Positions 1 to 8,602 of a DNA stretch of 64,000 nt are shown piece after piece. Within the stretch, counting starts at the first letter, position 1. Every line of letters begins with the position of its first letter. The notes under the pieces are model-generated. The model had not been told where the DNA came from. It saw nothing but the letters and a program-made list of their open reading frames with translations, and did not search any database. The DNA lies in assembly GCA_020635875.1 (NCBI GenBank), contig JACJYY010000005.1, forward strand, positions 62,001-126,000, read 5' to 3'. The DNA is from Flavobacteriales bacterium. Its GTDB lineage: Bacteria; Bacteroidota; Bacteroidia; Flavobacteriales; Flavobacteriaceae. Both the position numbers and the translations under genes were made by a program.

Positions 1-172
1 TTGAAACTAGCACTCTTCGATCAGTCGGTGGACTCATCGAAGCCACTAATAAACCGTGATACCTTCGTGTATTAGCTCCACATATTGAGGAAGAAGCGTA
101 TCCTCCTATGCCATTTGTGATTATGTATTCTTTGTTTAACAACTCCTTATCAAATGTTTTCTTTGCAACCAT
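1..172 (-). CDS. Glycogen debranching enzyme, N-terminal part (runs off the window)
   Basis: Translating the minus strand from an ATG at 172 gives 57 codons without a stop to the window edge. The peptide contains [20 protein letters not shown] followed by [19 protein letters not shown], the signature of the N-terminal domain of the bacterial/archaeal-type glycogen debranching enzymes (GDE_N). An in-frame TGA lies about 40 bases upstream of the ATG, so the start lies in this interval. The family removes alpha-1,6 branches from glycogen in the cytoplasm. It is divergent from the sialic-acid locus at 274, and the 100 bp between them must hold both promoters. The rest of the gene is outside the window, so integrity cannot be judged. 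Confidence 0.82.
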   Translation of the reverse strand, partial: MVAKKTFDKELLNKEYIITNGIGGYASSSICGANTRRYHGLLVASMSPPTDRRVLVS

Positions 173-273
173 ATCTGACTTTTTGAAAGTTTCTAAAAGT
201 ACTAATTCTCAAAAAGTTTAGCATAATACAATTACTTTATATTAGTTTTGTGTTGTCATATTAAGATTTTTTT

Positions 274-1434
274 ATGAAAAAAATAGGTATCATCCCTTTG
301 CGTAAAGGCTCAAAAGGAATCATAGGCAAAAACAAAAAAAAATTAGTTGGACAACCTTTGTTTTCATGGGTTTTAGGCGAAGCGGAATTGTCCGAGCTTG
401 ATGAAATATATGTGTTTACCGATGATACTGAAATTATTGATTTCATAAACAAAGAATATACTTGGTCAACAAAAATCAAAGCGCTATTGAGAGGGGAGGA
501 AAATGCCTCCGACACAGCCTCAACGGAAAGTACAATGATTGAGTTTTGCGAAAAAATAAACTACGACTTTGACTTACTTTGTCTATTACAAGCCACTTCA
601 CCTTTAACTTTAGCCAAGGACATTAATAACACCTTAGACAAAGTAACAAAAGAAGGATTTGATTCTTCTTTAACCGTGGTAAACACTCATCGCTTTACGT
701 GGAATGCTAATGGAACTCCAAAAAATTATGACGTATTCAACAGGCCTAGACGACAAGATTTTGATGGCTTATTGGTTGAAAATGGAGCAGTTTATGTTAC
801 CTCAAAACAATTTTTTATCAACTCAAAAAATAGAGTAAGCGGAAAAATCGGTTTGGTACACATGGACGAAGATTCCTTTATGGAAATAGACAGTCATTCC
901 GACTGGCTTATCGTAGAAAACATCCTCATTAATCGCCTTAAATCATCTAAAAAAACCAACCGCATCGATTATCTTGTACTTGATGTTGATGGCGTTTTTA
1001 CTGATGGAAGTGTATTATTTAGTCCCGATGGAGAATTCGCCAAAAAATTCGATATGCGAGACGGAATGGGATTAGAAATCCTGCGACAAAATGGTGTTGA
1101 AGTGATTGTTTTAACATCCGAAAACTCAGAGCTTGTCCGTCAAAGAATGAAAAAATTACAAATCAAAGAAGCCCACCTTGGAGTGAAGGATAAATTCACA
1201 TTTTTGAACAAATTGATTATAGAAAAAAATACTAACTTTGGCAACTTATCTTATGTAGGCGATGACGTTAATGATTTAGCCAATATGTGTCGTGTAGCAT
1301 GGTCTTTTGCGCCTAATAATGCCACAAAAGAAGCATTATATCATGCAGATATAACATTAAGGCACAATTCGGCAGAAGGCGCAATACGAGAAACTTGCGA
1401 ATTCATATTGAGATACAACAATAGATTTAATTAG
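274..1434 (+). CDS. CMP-nonulosonic acid cytidylyltransferase fused to a HAD phosphatase
   Basis: The 386-residue protein has two domains. Residues 1-225 are an acylneuraminate cytidylyltransferase (IPLRKGSKGI loop, KNKKKLVGQPL, LLQATSPL), which activates a sialic-type sugar with CTP. Residues 230-385 are a HAD phosphatase of the KdsC/NeuA C-terminal type, with the nucleophile motif DVDGVFTDG at 237-245 and YVGDDVNDL at 327-335. It is followed after 23 bp by a NeuB-like synthase, so the two probably make and activate a nonulosonic acid for a surface glycan. The fusion resembles the arrangement in animal CMP-sialate synthetases. Whether the HAD part dephosphorylates the 9-phosphate made by the neighbour is inference; its acidic catalytic residues are present. 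Confidence 0.88.
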   Translation: MKKIGIIPLRKGSKGIIGKNKKKLVGQPLFSWVLGEAELSELDEIYVFTDDTEIIDFINKEYTWSTKIKALLRGEENASDTASTESTMIEFCEKINYDFDLLCLLQATSPLTLAKDINNTLDKVTKEGFDSSLTVVNTHRFTWNANGTPKNYDVFNRPRRQDFDGLLVENGAVYVTSKQFFINSKNRVSGKIGLVHMDEDSFMEIDSHSDWLIVENILINRLKSSKKTNRIDYLVLDVDGVFTDGSVLFSPDGEFAKKFDMRDGMGLEILRQNGVEVIVLTSENSELVRQRMKKLQIKEAHLGVKDKFTFLNKLIIEKNTNFGNLSYVGDDVNDLANMCRVAWSFAPNNATKEALYHADITLRHNSAEGAIRETCEFILRYNNRFN

Positions 1435-1457
1435 AATAAATTTAGGATTAATATTTT

Positions 1458-2333
1458 ATGGATAGTTATAAAAAACCATATGTGATTGCGGAGATTGGAT
1501 GTAATCATAAAGGCGACATGGAGATTGCAAAAGAATTGATCAAGGTTGCCAAAATCTTTTGTAATGCAGATGCTATTAAGCTTCAAAAACGTAACAATAA
1601 GGAGTTGTTAACTAAAGAACAATACGAACAACCTCATCCAAATCCAGCTAACTCTTACGGAGATACTTATGGACTTCATAGAGAGTTTTTAGAATTTGAT
1701 GTAGCACAACACAGAGAACTTAAAGAGTATTGTGAAGAAGTAGGGATTGTGTATTCTACCTCTGTTTGGGATTTAACATCTGCCAAAGAAATCGCATCCT
1801 TAAAACCAGAATTTATCAAAATTCCTTCAGCCTGTAACAACAACGTAAAAATGTTAACATGGCTTTGCGAAAACTATCCAGGCGAAATTCACATTTCTAC
1901 AGGTATGACTACCAAAGACGAAATTGATGGTGTCGTTGAGTTGTTCAAAAAACACAACAGAAATAGAGACTTAGTACTTTATAATTGCACCTCAGGCTAT
2001 CCTGTACCGTTTGAGGATGTGTGTTTATTGGATATCAAATTATTGATTGATAAATACGGAGACGTTGTAAAACATATTGGTTTCTCAGGTCACCACTTAG
2101 GTATTGCTGTGGATATCGCGGCTTACACTTTAGGAGCTAACATCATCGAAAGACACTATACTATTGACAGAACGTGGAAAGGAACAGACCATGCCGCATC
2201 ATTAGAACCAATGGGGGTACGCAAACTAGCGAGAGACTTAAACTCAGTATACAAAGCGCTGACATACAAAAAAGTGGATATTTTACCTATCGAAGAAGTA
2301 CAAAGAATAAAGCTTAAAAATCAGAAAGACTAG
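1458..2333 (+). CDS. N-acetylneuraminate/nonulosonate synthase, NeuB family, without SAF domain
   Basis: The 291-residue protein carries the NeuB barrel: YVIAEIGCNHKGDMEIAKEL at the N terminus, DAIKLQKRN, IKIPSACNNN, HISTGMT and GFSGHHLGIAVDIAAYTLGA, ending shortly after ERHYTIDRTWKGTDHAASLE. The family condenses phosphoenolpyruvate with a six-carbon amino sugar to give a nine-carbon acid. Usual NeuB proteins are about 340-350 residues because of a C-terminal antifreeze-like SAF domain that helps close the active site; here the reading frame stops soon after the barrel, so that domain is missing. The exact substrate (mannosamine, its 6-phosphate or another hexosamine) cannot be read from the sequence. 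Probably co-transcribed with the genes on both sides. Confidence 0.87.
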   Translation: MDSYKKPYVIAEIGCNHKGDMEIAKELIKVAKIFCNADAIKLQKRNNKELLTKEQYEQPHPNPANSYGDTYGLHREFLEFDVAQHRELKEYCEEVGIVYSTSVWDLTSAKEIASLKPEFIKIPSACNNNVKMLTWLCENYPGEIHISTGMTTKDEIDGVVELFKKHNRNRDLVLYNCTSGYPVPFEDVCLLDIKLLIDKYGDVVKHIGFSGHHLGIAVDIAAYTLGANIIERHYTIDRTWKGTDHAASLEPMGVRKLARDLNSVYKALTYKKVDILPIEEVQRIKLKNQKD

Positions 2334-2344
2334 TTTAGTTAACT

Positions 2345-3751
2345 ATGAAAAAGAAAGTTTTTGTTTTTTTTCCTGATGGTGTTGGATTAAGAAATTTTGC
2401 CTTTACCAATTTTAAAGAAATTGGAGAAAAGAGAGGATACGACATTCATTATTGGAACAATACAATTTTTTCCATTGAAAAAGAGTTAGGCTACCAAGAG
2501 GTTAAACTAGAAAGTCAAAGCATCCATCCCTTAACACCTATTTATAGTCGGGCAAGAAAACATATAGAACTTAATATTTCGAGAGATAAATTCAACGACG
2601 ATGTTTATCCAACATATAAGTTTCCCTTTAGTTTTAAAGGACTTAAGGAATCGTTTAAGAGTTTATTCACTTTACTTTTGATTGGATTAAATTCTTCTGA
2701 AAAGGGCTTAGAAAGAATAATAAATCGCATCGATAAACTAGAAAGAAAGAATCCAAAATACGCCTATTGTAAAGCACAACTTATAGAGCATAAACCGGAT
2801 TTAATCTTTTGCACCACGCAACGTGCCACACAAGCCATTAGTGCTATATTGGCTGCCAAAGACTTAGGCATCCCTACTGTATCTTTTGTTTATTCCTGGG
2901 ACAATGTCCCTAAAGCCATGATGACTATAGAAGCTGATTATTATGTTGTCTGGAGTAATTTAATGAAGAATGAACTCATTAAATATTACCCTAAAACTAA
3001 AGACAATCAAGTTTTCGTTTCAGGGACGCCACAATTTGAACCTCACTTTGATAAGAGTTTAATCGAACCAAAGGAGGTATTCTTTAAAAAGTACGGATTA
3101 GATTTTAACAAAAAATACATTTGTTTTTCTGGGGATGATGAAACAACTTCCCCATTAGACCAATACTATTTAGAAGATGTAGCTAATGCAGTAAGAGAGC
3201 TTAACACCCAAGGATACAACTTAAGTATTATTTATAGAAAATGCCCTGTTGATTTTACCAACAGATATGATGCAGTCGTCGAAAAAAATAAAGACATAAT
3301 AGTTTCTATTGACCCATTGTGGAAGCAAGTAGGTGCTGTATGGAATCAGATTATGCCGACTAAAGAGGATTTTAGTTTATTGGCTAATGTGTGTCACCAT
3401 ACTGAATTTGTAACCAATGTGTGTTCTTCAACTGTTTTTGACTTCGTCATTCATAAAAAACCAACTATTTATTTCAACTACGAACAACCTCAATTGAAAA
3501 AAGGCATAAGAGACATTGGTCAAAACTATAAATATGTTCATTTTAGATCAATGCCAGATGACAACACTGTGGTTTGGGCAAAGAAAAAAGAAGAACTAAA
3601 AGACAAAATTCAGGGGATTTTAGATCAAAAATTGAATTCTGTACCCACTACAGAAAAATGGCTTGAGGTTATCGTTCAACACCCTATTCAAAATTCTTCA
3701 GAAAGAATCTGGGATTCATTAAGTGCTGTTATGGAGAGAAGAAACAAGTAA
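2345..3751 (+). CDS. Putative surface-glycan glycosyltransferase-like protein
   Basis: A 468-residue soluble protein with no clear membrane segment. It starts 11 bp after the NeuB-like gene and is probably the third gene of the nonulosonate operon. The sequence looks like a GT-B-type or capsule-transfer protein: an N-terminal Rossmann-like strand (KVFVFFPDGVGLRNFAF), a middle stretch DLIFCTTQRATQAISAIL, and a C-terminal half with YICFSGDDETTSPL and VTNVCSSTVFDFVIHKKPTI, where Ser/Thr-rich and acidic turns often bind a nucleotide sugar. I do not recognise a named family with certainty. By position it may transfer the CMP-activated acid to a surface polymer, which is inference. Confidence 0.6.
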   Translation: MKKKVFVFFPDGVGLRNFAFTNFKEIGEKRGYDIHYWNNTIFSIEKELGYQEVKLESQSIHPLTPIYSRARKHIELNISRDKFNDDVYPTYKFPFSFKGLKESFKSLFTLLLIGLNSSEKGLERIINRIDKLERKNPKYAYCKAQLIEHKPDLIFCTTQRATQAISAILAAKDLGIPTVSFVYSWDNVPKAMMTIEADYYVVWSNLMKNELIKYYPKTKDNQVFVSGTPQFEPHFDKSLIEPKEVFFKKYGLDFNKKYICFSGDDETTSPLDQYYLEDVANAVRELNTQGYNLSIIYRKCPVDFTNRYDAVVEKNKDIIVSIDPLWKQVGAVWNQIMPTKEDFSLLANVCHHTEFVTNVCSSTVFDFVIHKKPTIYFNYEQPQLKKGIRDIGQNYKYVHFRSMPDDNTVVWAKKKEELKDKIQGILDQKLNSVPTTEKWLEVIVQHPIQNSSERIWDSLSAVMERRNK

Positions 3752-3754
3752 ATT

Positions 3755-4756
3755 TTACCCCCCAATAACAATCATACTCCTATTATTGGTATGTAATTCG
3801 GGGGCTTTGAGTTTGTTTAAAGTATCCATGCCTCCACGCATTTTGAATTTGGCTTGAACGGCGTTATAAATAACCTCTTCAATGTTTTTTCCTTCTCGTA
3901 AGGGAGTCAGTAAATCTGACTCTTTAGCAGAAAACAAGCAGTTCTTGATATGACCATTTGCCGTTAAGCGCAAACGATTACAAGAATCACAAAAAGGATT
4001 GGTAACGGAACTAATCACGGCAAAAGTCCCTTTAAAACCTTTAATCCGATAATTCTTAGAGGTGTCATTAGGTGCATCTTGAATACGTTCAATCTGATCT
4101 TTCGGATACACTTGAGCTACTTTATCTAAAATATCTTGATATGAAACAATCTTACTATAATCCCATTTGTTTCCATCGAAGGGCATGAACTCAATAAAAC
4201 GCATACTCACTTCGTGGTCTTTGGTAAACTCCACAAAATCAACAATCTCGTTATCGTTGAAATCTTTGATTAAGACTGCATTTATTTTAACCTTAAAACC
4301 TTCAGTAATTAAAAGTTTTATGTTCTTATATACACGGTCAAAATAATCTCTTCTGGTGATTTGATTGAATTTCTCTCGGTTCAATGAATCCAGACTTACA
4401 TTAACACTCTTCACCCCCGATTTTTTGAGGGCTTCGATATGTTGATCCACATTCACTGCATTAGTTGTGATAGCCAATTCCACAGGCAGCGAAGCGAGTT
4501 TTTCAATAATCAATCCCGCATCTTTTCTGACTAGAGGTTCTCCTCCAGTTAATCGAATCTTGGTCACACCATGAGCCACAAAAGTTTTGGCTATGGCATA
4601 CACCTCATCAAAGGTCATGATATGAGATTTTGGCGAAAGCGGAACTCCTTCGGCAGGCATACAATAAGTACAACGCAAATTACAACGCTCTGTGAGTGAG
4701 ATACGCAAGTAACTGTGTTGTCTACCAAACTGATCTGTTAAAAGAGTGGACTTCAT
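3755..4756 (-). CDS. moaA: GTP 3',8-cyclase MoaA (molybdenum cofactor step 1)
   Basis: The 333-residue radical SAM enzyme has the N-terminal cluster motif CNLRCTYC (Cys25, 29, 32), the RLTGGEPL segment and the C-terminal cluster motif CDSCNRLRLT with a later Cys in IKNCLF. It ends in the Gly-Gly tail typical of active MoaA. It converts GTP to 3',8-cyclo-GTP, the first step of molybdopterin synthesis. It is the last gene of a tight minus-strand operon (moeA, modE-like, moaE, moaA; gaps of 2-5 bp). It converges on the glycosyltransferase-like gene with only 3 bp between the stop codons. moaC and moaD are not in the window and must be elsewhere. The operon supplies cofactor to the NapA-family enzymes downstream. 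Confidence 0.97.
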   Translation of the reverse strand: MKSTLLTDQFGRQHSYLRISLTERCNLRCTYCMPAEGVPLSPKSHIMTFDEVYAIAKTFVAHGVTKIRLTGGEPLVRKDAGLIIEKLASLPVELAITTNAVNVDQHIEALKKSGVKSVNVSLDSLNREKFNQITRRDYFDRVYKNIKLLITEGFKVKINAVLIKDFNDNEIVDFVEFTKDHEVSMRFIEFMPFDGNKWDYSKIVSYQDILDKVAQVYPKDQIERIQDAPNDTSKNYRIKGFKGTFAVISSVTNPFCDSCNRLRLTANGHIKNCLFSAKESDLLTPLREGKNIEEVIYNAVQAKFKMRGGMDTLNKLKAPELHTNNRSMIVIGG

Positions 4757-4761
4757 TTGTG

Positions 4762-5196
4762 TTAACTATTTACTTTCCATTGATGGGTTTCATCTTCAAA
4801 AACTTCTTTCCCATATACAGGCGCATGTGCTTTGATTTGCTCTACAACAAACTCAAGCGCTTCATATACTACTTTACGACGAGGTGAGGACACGAACACA
4901 AACAGGCAAATTTCTCCTGCTTTTACCGTTCCTAAACTGTGGTATATATGCATACACGTAAGTTCAAATTGGGCGAATGTGGCTTCTCTTATTTCATGGA
5001 ATTTGGCATTAGCCATTTCTTCATAAGCTGTATAATCAATAGCAGCAACCATTTTACCATCAATTTCATCAGCACGCACTTGCCCTAAAAAAATATTGTG
5101 CGCTCCAATGCTCGTTTTGGTTTGATGTTTAGCAATCGAGTTCCCGATAAAATCCGAAGAAATTGCTCCCTCTATAAATACATTTTTATGCCCCAT
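4762..5196 (-). CDS. moaE: Molybdopterin synthase large subunit MoaE
   Basis: The 144-residue protein matches MoaE along its length: GAHNIFLGQVR, YTAYEEMA, IYHSLGTVKAGE, and the C-terminal VEQIKAHAPVYGKE with the two lysines that act in sulfur transfer to the pterin. MoaE works with thiocarboxylated MoaD, which is not encoded nearby. The gene lies 5 bp upstream of moaA and 1 bp downstream of the ModE-like gene, so it belongs to the same operon. No unusual features. Confidence 0.95.
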   Translation of the reverse strand: MGHKNVFIEGAISSDFIGNSIAKHQTKTSIGAHNIFLGQVRADEIDGKMVAAIDYTAYEEMANAKFHEIREATFAQFELTCMHIYHSLGTVKAGEICLFVFVSSPRRKVVYEALEFVVEQIKAHAPVYGKEVFEDETHQWKVNS

Positions 5197-5197
5197 A

Positions 5198-5542
5198 TTA
5201 TTCTTGTAATACTTTAATCTGATTAGACTGTTGTTCTAAAAATTTCCAACAATTTTGATTTATTTTTTCGAAAGTTGCAATAATCTCTTTTCCGTATCCT
5301 GTTACAATTGTTCCTCCTCCATTTTTACCTCCAATACTTGAGGAAACAATAGGTTGTTCTCCTGTTTTATTAATCGCATCTACTAATAACCAGGCTTTTC
5401 TGTAAGACATCTTTAAGGTCTTCGCTGCTTTACTTAACGAGCCTGTCTCTTCTATTGCTTTTAACAACCGTATACGACCTTCACCAACTAATACATTGTC
5501 TCCTGCTTCAATCCAAATTCTACTTTTTATCTTATACTCCAT
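5198..5542 (-). CDS. Short ModE-type winged-helix regulator (DNA-binding domain only)
   Basis: The 114-residue protein is a LysR-like winged helix of the ModE N-terminal type: RIRLLKAIEETGSLSKAAKT, SYRKAWLLVDAIN and the Gly-rich wing SSIGGKNGGGTIVTGYG. Full ModE is about 260 residues and has two C-terminal molybdate-binding (Mop) domains; these are absent, so it cannot sense molybdate in the classic way. Such short forms are common and are usually annotated as ModE-like. Placed between moeA and moaE, it probably tunes molybdenum cofactor or transport genes. The regulatory target is unknown. Confidence 0.88.
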   Translation of the reverse strand: MEYKIKSRIWIEAGDNVLVGEGRIRLLKAIEETGSLSKAAKTLKMSYRKAWLLVDAINKTGEQPIVSSSIGGKNGGGTIVTGYGKEIIATFEKINQNCWKFLEQQSNQIKVLQE

Positions 5543-5544
5543 AC

Positions 5545-6720
5545 TTATGTAGGTAAATAGATTACTTCAACTGTATCCCCTTGATTTATCTCCATCAACT
5601 CTTCTGGCACAAATACCAATGCATTGGCTACCGCAAAAGTTTGTAACATAGCTGAGCTTTGTCCCTCTAATATCTCAACTCCTGCATCTGAAACAAATGC
5701 TTTTAAATATTGCGCTCTGTCTCCTTTTTTAGCAAAAGCATTAATTGCTTTTTTGTTAACCAAATGGGTTTCGTAATTAGGGTTTCCTGTCATCTTATGC
5801 AATGCAGGTAATACATACACATAAAAACAACTCAATGCTGCTGCAGGATTCCCTGGCAATGCAAATATCTTAGTCCTATTTTTTTTACCAAAAAACAAAG
5901 GCTTCCCTGGTCTTTGCTTGACTTTATAAAACACTTGTTCTGTTCCCAACTCTAACAAAGCTTTCCCTACATAATCATAATCCCCCACGGAAATTCCTCC
6001 ACTGATCAAAACCACATCATTTTCGGCAATAATCTTATCTAATATTAATCGAGTAGCCTCATAATTATCAGCAACTTTAAACGTAGTTAATTGTGTGTAA
6101 TCAGCTGCTTGTAAAGCTGCTTGTAGCATAATAGTATTACTTTCGTATATCTTACCATATGACAGAGGTTGACCAACTTCAATCAATTCATTACCAGTTG
6201 CTATTATTCCGATTTTAGGTCGTTGATAAACTTCAACTTGAGCAATCCCCAATGAGGTCAAAAAACCAACCACAGCTGCCGTTATTTTGGTTCCTTCAGA
6301 CAAGGCCAATTCATTTTCTTTTACCTGTTCCCCTACTGGTCTCACATTGTCTCCTATAGTTATTGCTCCCAAAATGGTCAATTCAATTCCATCTACTTCT
6401 GTTCTTTCTTGCATGATTACGGCATTGGCAGAATCAGGCACTGCAGCCCCCGTAAAAATTCGAACAGCTTGTCCTGGGTTAAGCTCTACAAGATGTCCAT
6501 CTCCTGCTTTAATTTCTTCAATAACTTCATAATTATTGGATTCGTGTACACACAAAGCATAACCATCCATAGCAGATTGCCGAAAAGGAGGCATATTTAT
6601 TTCAGAAAAAACAGGCTTTGACAAATACATCCCAACTGCATCAATCAAGTTTACAACAACCGTATCACTTGTTTTGCAATTATTCGCAACTAATTGTGCC
6701 GCTTCACCAACGCTAACCAT
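5545..6720 (-). CDS. moeA: Molybdopterin molybdenumtransferase MoeA
   Basis: MoeA inserts molybdate into adenylylated molybdopterin. Visible motifs are PPFRQSAMDGYA, RIFTGAAVPDSANAVIMQE, GIIATGNEL, the active-site loop ISGGISVGDYDYV, and FALPGNPAAALSCF. An upstream ATG at 6744 would add eight residues, but a perfect -7 box (TATATTTG on the minus strand, 6765-6758) puts transcription start near 6752. The ATG at 6720 (MVSVGEAAQLV) therefore fits better with both the leader and the family start. It is the first gene of the cofactor operon, and an FNR-type palindrome at 6789-6802 lies 34 bp from the -7 box, suggesting anaerobic or NO-dependent induction together with the nap and nir genes. Confidence 0.95.
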   Translation of the reverse strand: MVSVGEAAQLVANNCKTSDTVVVNLIDAVGMYLSKPVFSEINMPPFRQSAMDGYALCVHESNNYEVIEEIKAGDGHLVELNPGQAVRIFTGAAVPDSANAVIMQERTEVDGIELTILGAITIGDNVRPVGEQVKENELALSEGTKITAAVVGFLTSLGIAQVEVYQRPKIGIIATGNELIEVGQPLSYGKIYESNTIMLQAALQAADYTQLTTFKVADNYEATRLILDKIIAENDVVLISGGISVGDYDYVGKALLELGTEQVFYKVKQRPGKPLFFGKKNRTKIFALPGNPAAALSCFYVYVLPALHKMTGNPNYETHLVNKKAINAFAKKGDRAQYLKAFVSDAGVEILEGQSSAMLQTFAVANALVFVPEELMEINQGDTVEVIYLPT

Positions 6721-6757
6721 TTCTTTAACTTTTTTTAAACACATCGTTATATCTCAG

Positions 6758-6802
6758 CAAATATACCGATACTTTTTTAAAGAAAAACATGATAATTATC
6801 AT
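6758..6802 (-). promoter_or_regulatory. moeA promoter with FNR/Dnr-type operator
   Basis: A perfect palindrome, ATGATAATTATCAT, lies at 6789-6802. On the minus strand a -7 box TATATTTG lies at 6765-6758, with its centre 34 bp from the palindrome centre. This equals a class II CRP/FNR activator position near -41. The spacing matches the other four sites in this window, which supports a shared regulator. Confidence 0.72.
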
Positions 6803-6827
6803 CTAAACTCATAGTTATTGAAAATAA

Positions 6828-7796
6828 TTAATAATATTCAATCATACGACGATGAACGCTTTCTTTTTTATTATTTCTGGTTATGTTTTTTTCAATCCAA
6901 TTCCCCATAGCATCAAACACATAAGCATAGCTTAGAACATAATCGACCACACCATTTTTAGTAACTATTTTCTCTCTCAATAAATTATTATCTCCATACT
7001 TGTTCTGGATTGACACATCTAATCGATCTTTATAGTTTTCTGTTATTCCCCAAGGAATATATTTACTTTCACTGACTACACGCCCTTTTTCATCATATTG
7101 CAACTCTTCTGCTGTCTCGGCAGAAGAGTTAAATGCTGCATTTATTACTGTTTCATAAAAAACCGAAAAAGTAAAATTCCCTTTCATATCCACTACATTA
7201 ATCGTTTTTTCTTTTGTGCCTGCATTAGCCCAAGTTGTTACTTTTGTTAAAGTATCCTGTTTTAACCCTATAACAGCCTCGCCGATTTCTATTTCATCCT
7301 TATTATAATACTTCTCTTTAACAATAATTCCTTGTGGATTGTACACAGGAATCTTTTTTACTACAAAACGAACTGCATTAGACTCATAAGACGTAATCAA
7401 ACACCCCTCTTCATCATATATATATTTATTGGTGAAAAATAATTCTTCATCATCAGCATACACATTATACAAAATCAATTGTTGCTCTTCATTAAACTCC
7501 AAAACTTCTGTTTTTAGCTTTTGAATTTTTTCTATTGTAGAATCTCCTTCTTTTTTATACCAAAAATTAGTTTGTGTAATTTTTGACACTTTCCCTTTTA
7601 TATCCGAAAAATCAATAACCTTTTTTTTCTGAAAAGATATAATATGATCAAGATTCCCACTTGCTATAATAACACTCGAAGAATCGACTTGTTTTTTTTC
7701 CAGCGTATTATCTGATTTATATTTCTTGGCCCCATCAACACACGACACAAGTAACATTAAAAAAACTCCATAAATTATTTTTTCTGCTGTTTTCAT
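6828..7796 (-). CDS. Hypothetical lipoprotein with YD/RHS-like strand repeats
   Basis: The 322-residue protein begins with a lipoprotein signal (IIYGVFLMLLVSC). The rest is rich in short hairpin-like units such as YIYDEEGCLITSYE, YDEKGRVVSESKY and YVFDAMGNWIEKN, a pattern seen in Bacteroidota cell-surface proteins with YD-like or MORN-like strands. I cannot assign a function. It lies between the terminator of the cytochrome gene at 7885 and the moeA promoter, and has no evident partner in respiration. A 90-base gap upstream leaves room for its own promoter, which I could not identify clearly. Confidence 0.75.
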   Translation of the reverse strand: MKTAEKIIYGVFLMLLVSCVDGAKKYKSDNTLEKKQVDSSSVIIASGNLDHIISFQKKKVIDFSDIKGKVSKITQTNFWYKKEGDSTIEKIQKLKTEVLEFNEEQQLILYNVYADDEELFFTNKYIYDEEGCLITSYESNAVRFVVKKIPVYNPQGIIVKEKYYNKDEIEIGEAVIGLKQDTLTKVTTWANAGTKEKTINVVDMKGNFTFSVFYETVINAAFNSSAETAEELQYDEKGRVVSESKYIPWGITENYKDRLDVSIQNKYGDNNLLREKIVTKNGVVDYVLSYAYVFDAMGNWIEKNITRNNKKESVHRRMIEYY

Positions 7797-7820
7797 GATA
7801 TCTATTGATTTAGATTTAAC

Positions 7821-7858
7821 AAAAAAAAACCTCAGATCATTTATAAAACAACCTGAGG
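7821..7858 (-). terminator. Intrinsic terminator of the cytochrome c gene
   Basis: On the minus strand the stem CCTCAG/CTGAGG (7858-7853 with 7835-7830, roughly 17-base loop) is followed by a run of eight or more T. It lies just downstream of the stop codon of the cytochrome gene at 7885. Confidence 0.75.
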
Positions 7859-7884
7859 ATATTATATTTCTATGTTAAGACTTA

Positions 7885-8406
7885 TTACTTTCTTGCGCTT
7901 TTTATCATATCAAGAGTAATTTCCTGCTTGTCATTACCCCAGCTATTATAAACATAAGTCAACACATTTAGCACTTCTTCGTCTGATAAGTTTTGAGCTG
8001 TCATAACACTATTGTATGTTGTACCATTAACGGTAATCTCTCCCGACTTACCATTTAATACAATATCAATAGCTCTAGCAACATCAGCATTTAAATAATC
8101 TGATTTTGCTAATGGAGGGAATGCTCCTGGAACACCTTGTCCTTCAGCTTGATGACAAGCGAAACAAGTTTGTGCATATTTTTCTTTACCTAGAGCCATT
8201 CTTGCTTCTAAATCAGAATCGCCCTCTACAGTAGGCTCAACTACCTCATCCGTTTCAACTACTTCACCTGTTTTTTCCTCAAATAACTCTTCAGCAGATG
8301 CATTCGTTTGTGATTCTTCATTTTTTTGCTTTTTATCCCCACACCCTACAATTACCAATAAAACCAACATTGCAGAAACAAAATAATTCAACTTTAAATA
8401 ACTCAT
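7885..8406 (-). CDS. Periplasmic mono-heme cytochrome c lipoprotein
   Basis: The 173-residue protein has a lipoprotein signal (MLVLLVIVGC), an acidic Glu/Thr-rich linker at about 30-65, and a class I cytochrome c domain with CFACH at 81-85 and a probable axial Met in NSVMTAQ. The domain is very similar to the C-terminal cytochrome domain of NirK at 26154: both have [29 protein letters not shown] and [11 protein letters not shown]. It is probably a mobile electron donor for NirK or another periplasmic reductase. A perfect -7 box (TAACTTTG, minus strand, 8489-8482) lies exactly 33 bp from the centre of a palindrome at 8512-8525, which it shares with the divergent gene at 8603. Confidence 0.92.
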   Translation of the reverse strand: MSYLKLNYFVSAMLVLLVIVGCGDKKQKNEESQTNASAEELFEEKTGEVVETDEVVEPTVEGDSDLEARMALGKEKYAQTCFACHQAEGQGVPGAFPPLAKSDYLNADVARAIDIVLNGKSGEITVNGTTYNSVMTAQNLSDEEVLNVLTYVYNSWGNDKQEITLDMIKSARK

Positions 8407-8481
8407 TTTTTTAGTTTTTCTTTAATTATTAATAAATATTAATCTAACAAAGCCAAGACAACAATACCTTACTTCGAAAAA

Positions 8482-8555
8482 CAAAGTTAACTACATCCCT
8501 CTTTTATAAGTATGACATTTATCATGTTTTTAATTCTTTTATTTTACTGAATTTG
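8482..8555. promoter_or_regulatory. Divergent promoter pair around one FNR/Dnr-type operator
   Basis: The palindrome ATGACATTTATCAT spans 8512-8525. On the minus strand TAACTTTG (8489-8482) is a perfect -7 box, centred 33 bp away and facing the cytochrome gene. On the plus strand TGAATTTG (8548-8555) is a one-mismatch -7 box, also centred 33 bp away and facing the DUF255 gene. One operator can thus act as a class II site in both directions. Confidence 0.7.
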
Positions 8556-8602
8556 ATAATTATATAAATTCATCAACACAATTTACAGAAGTTTTCAATA
8601 CT

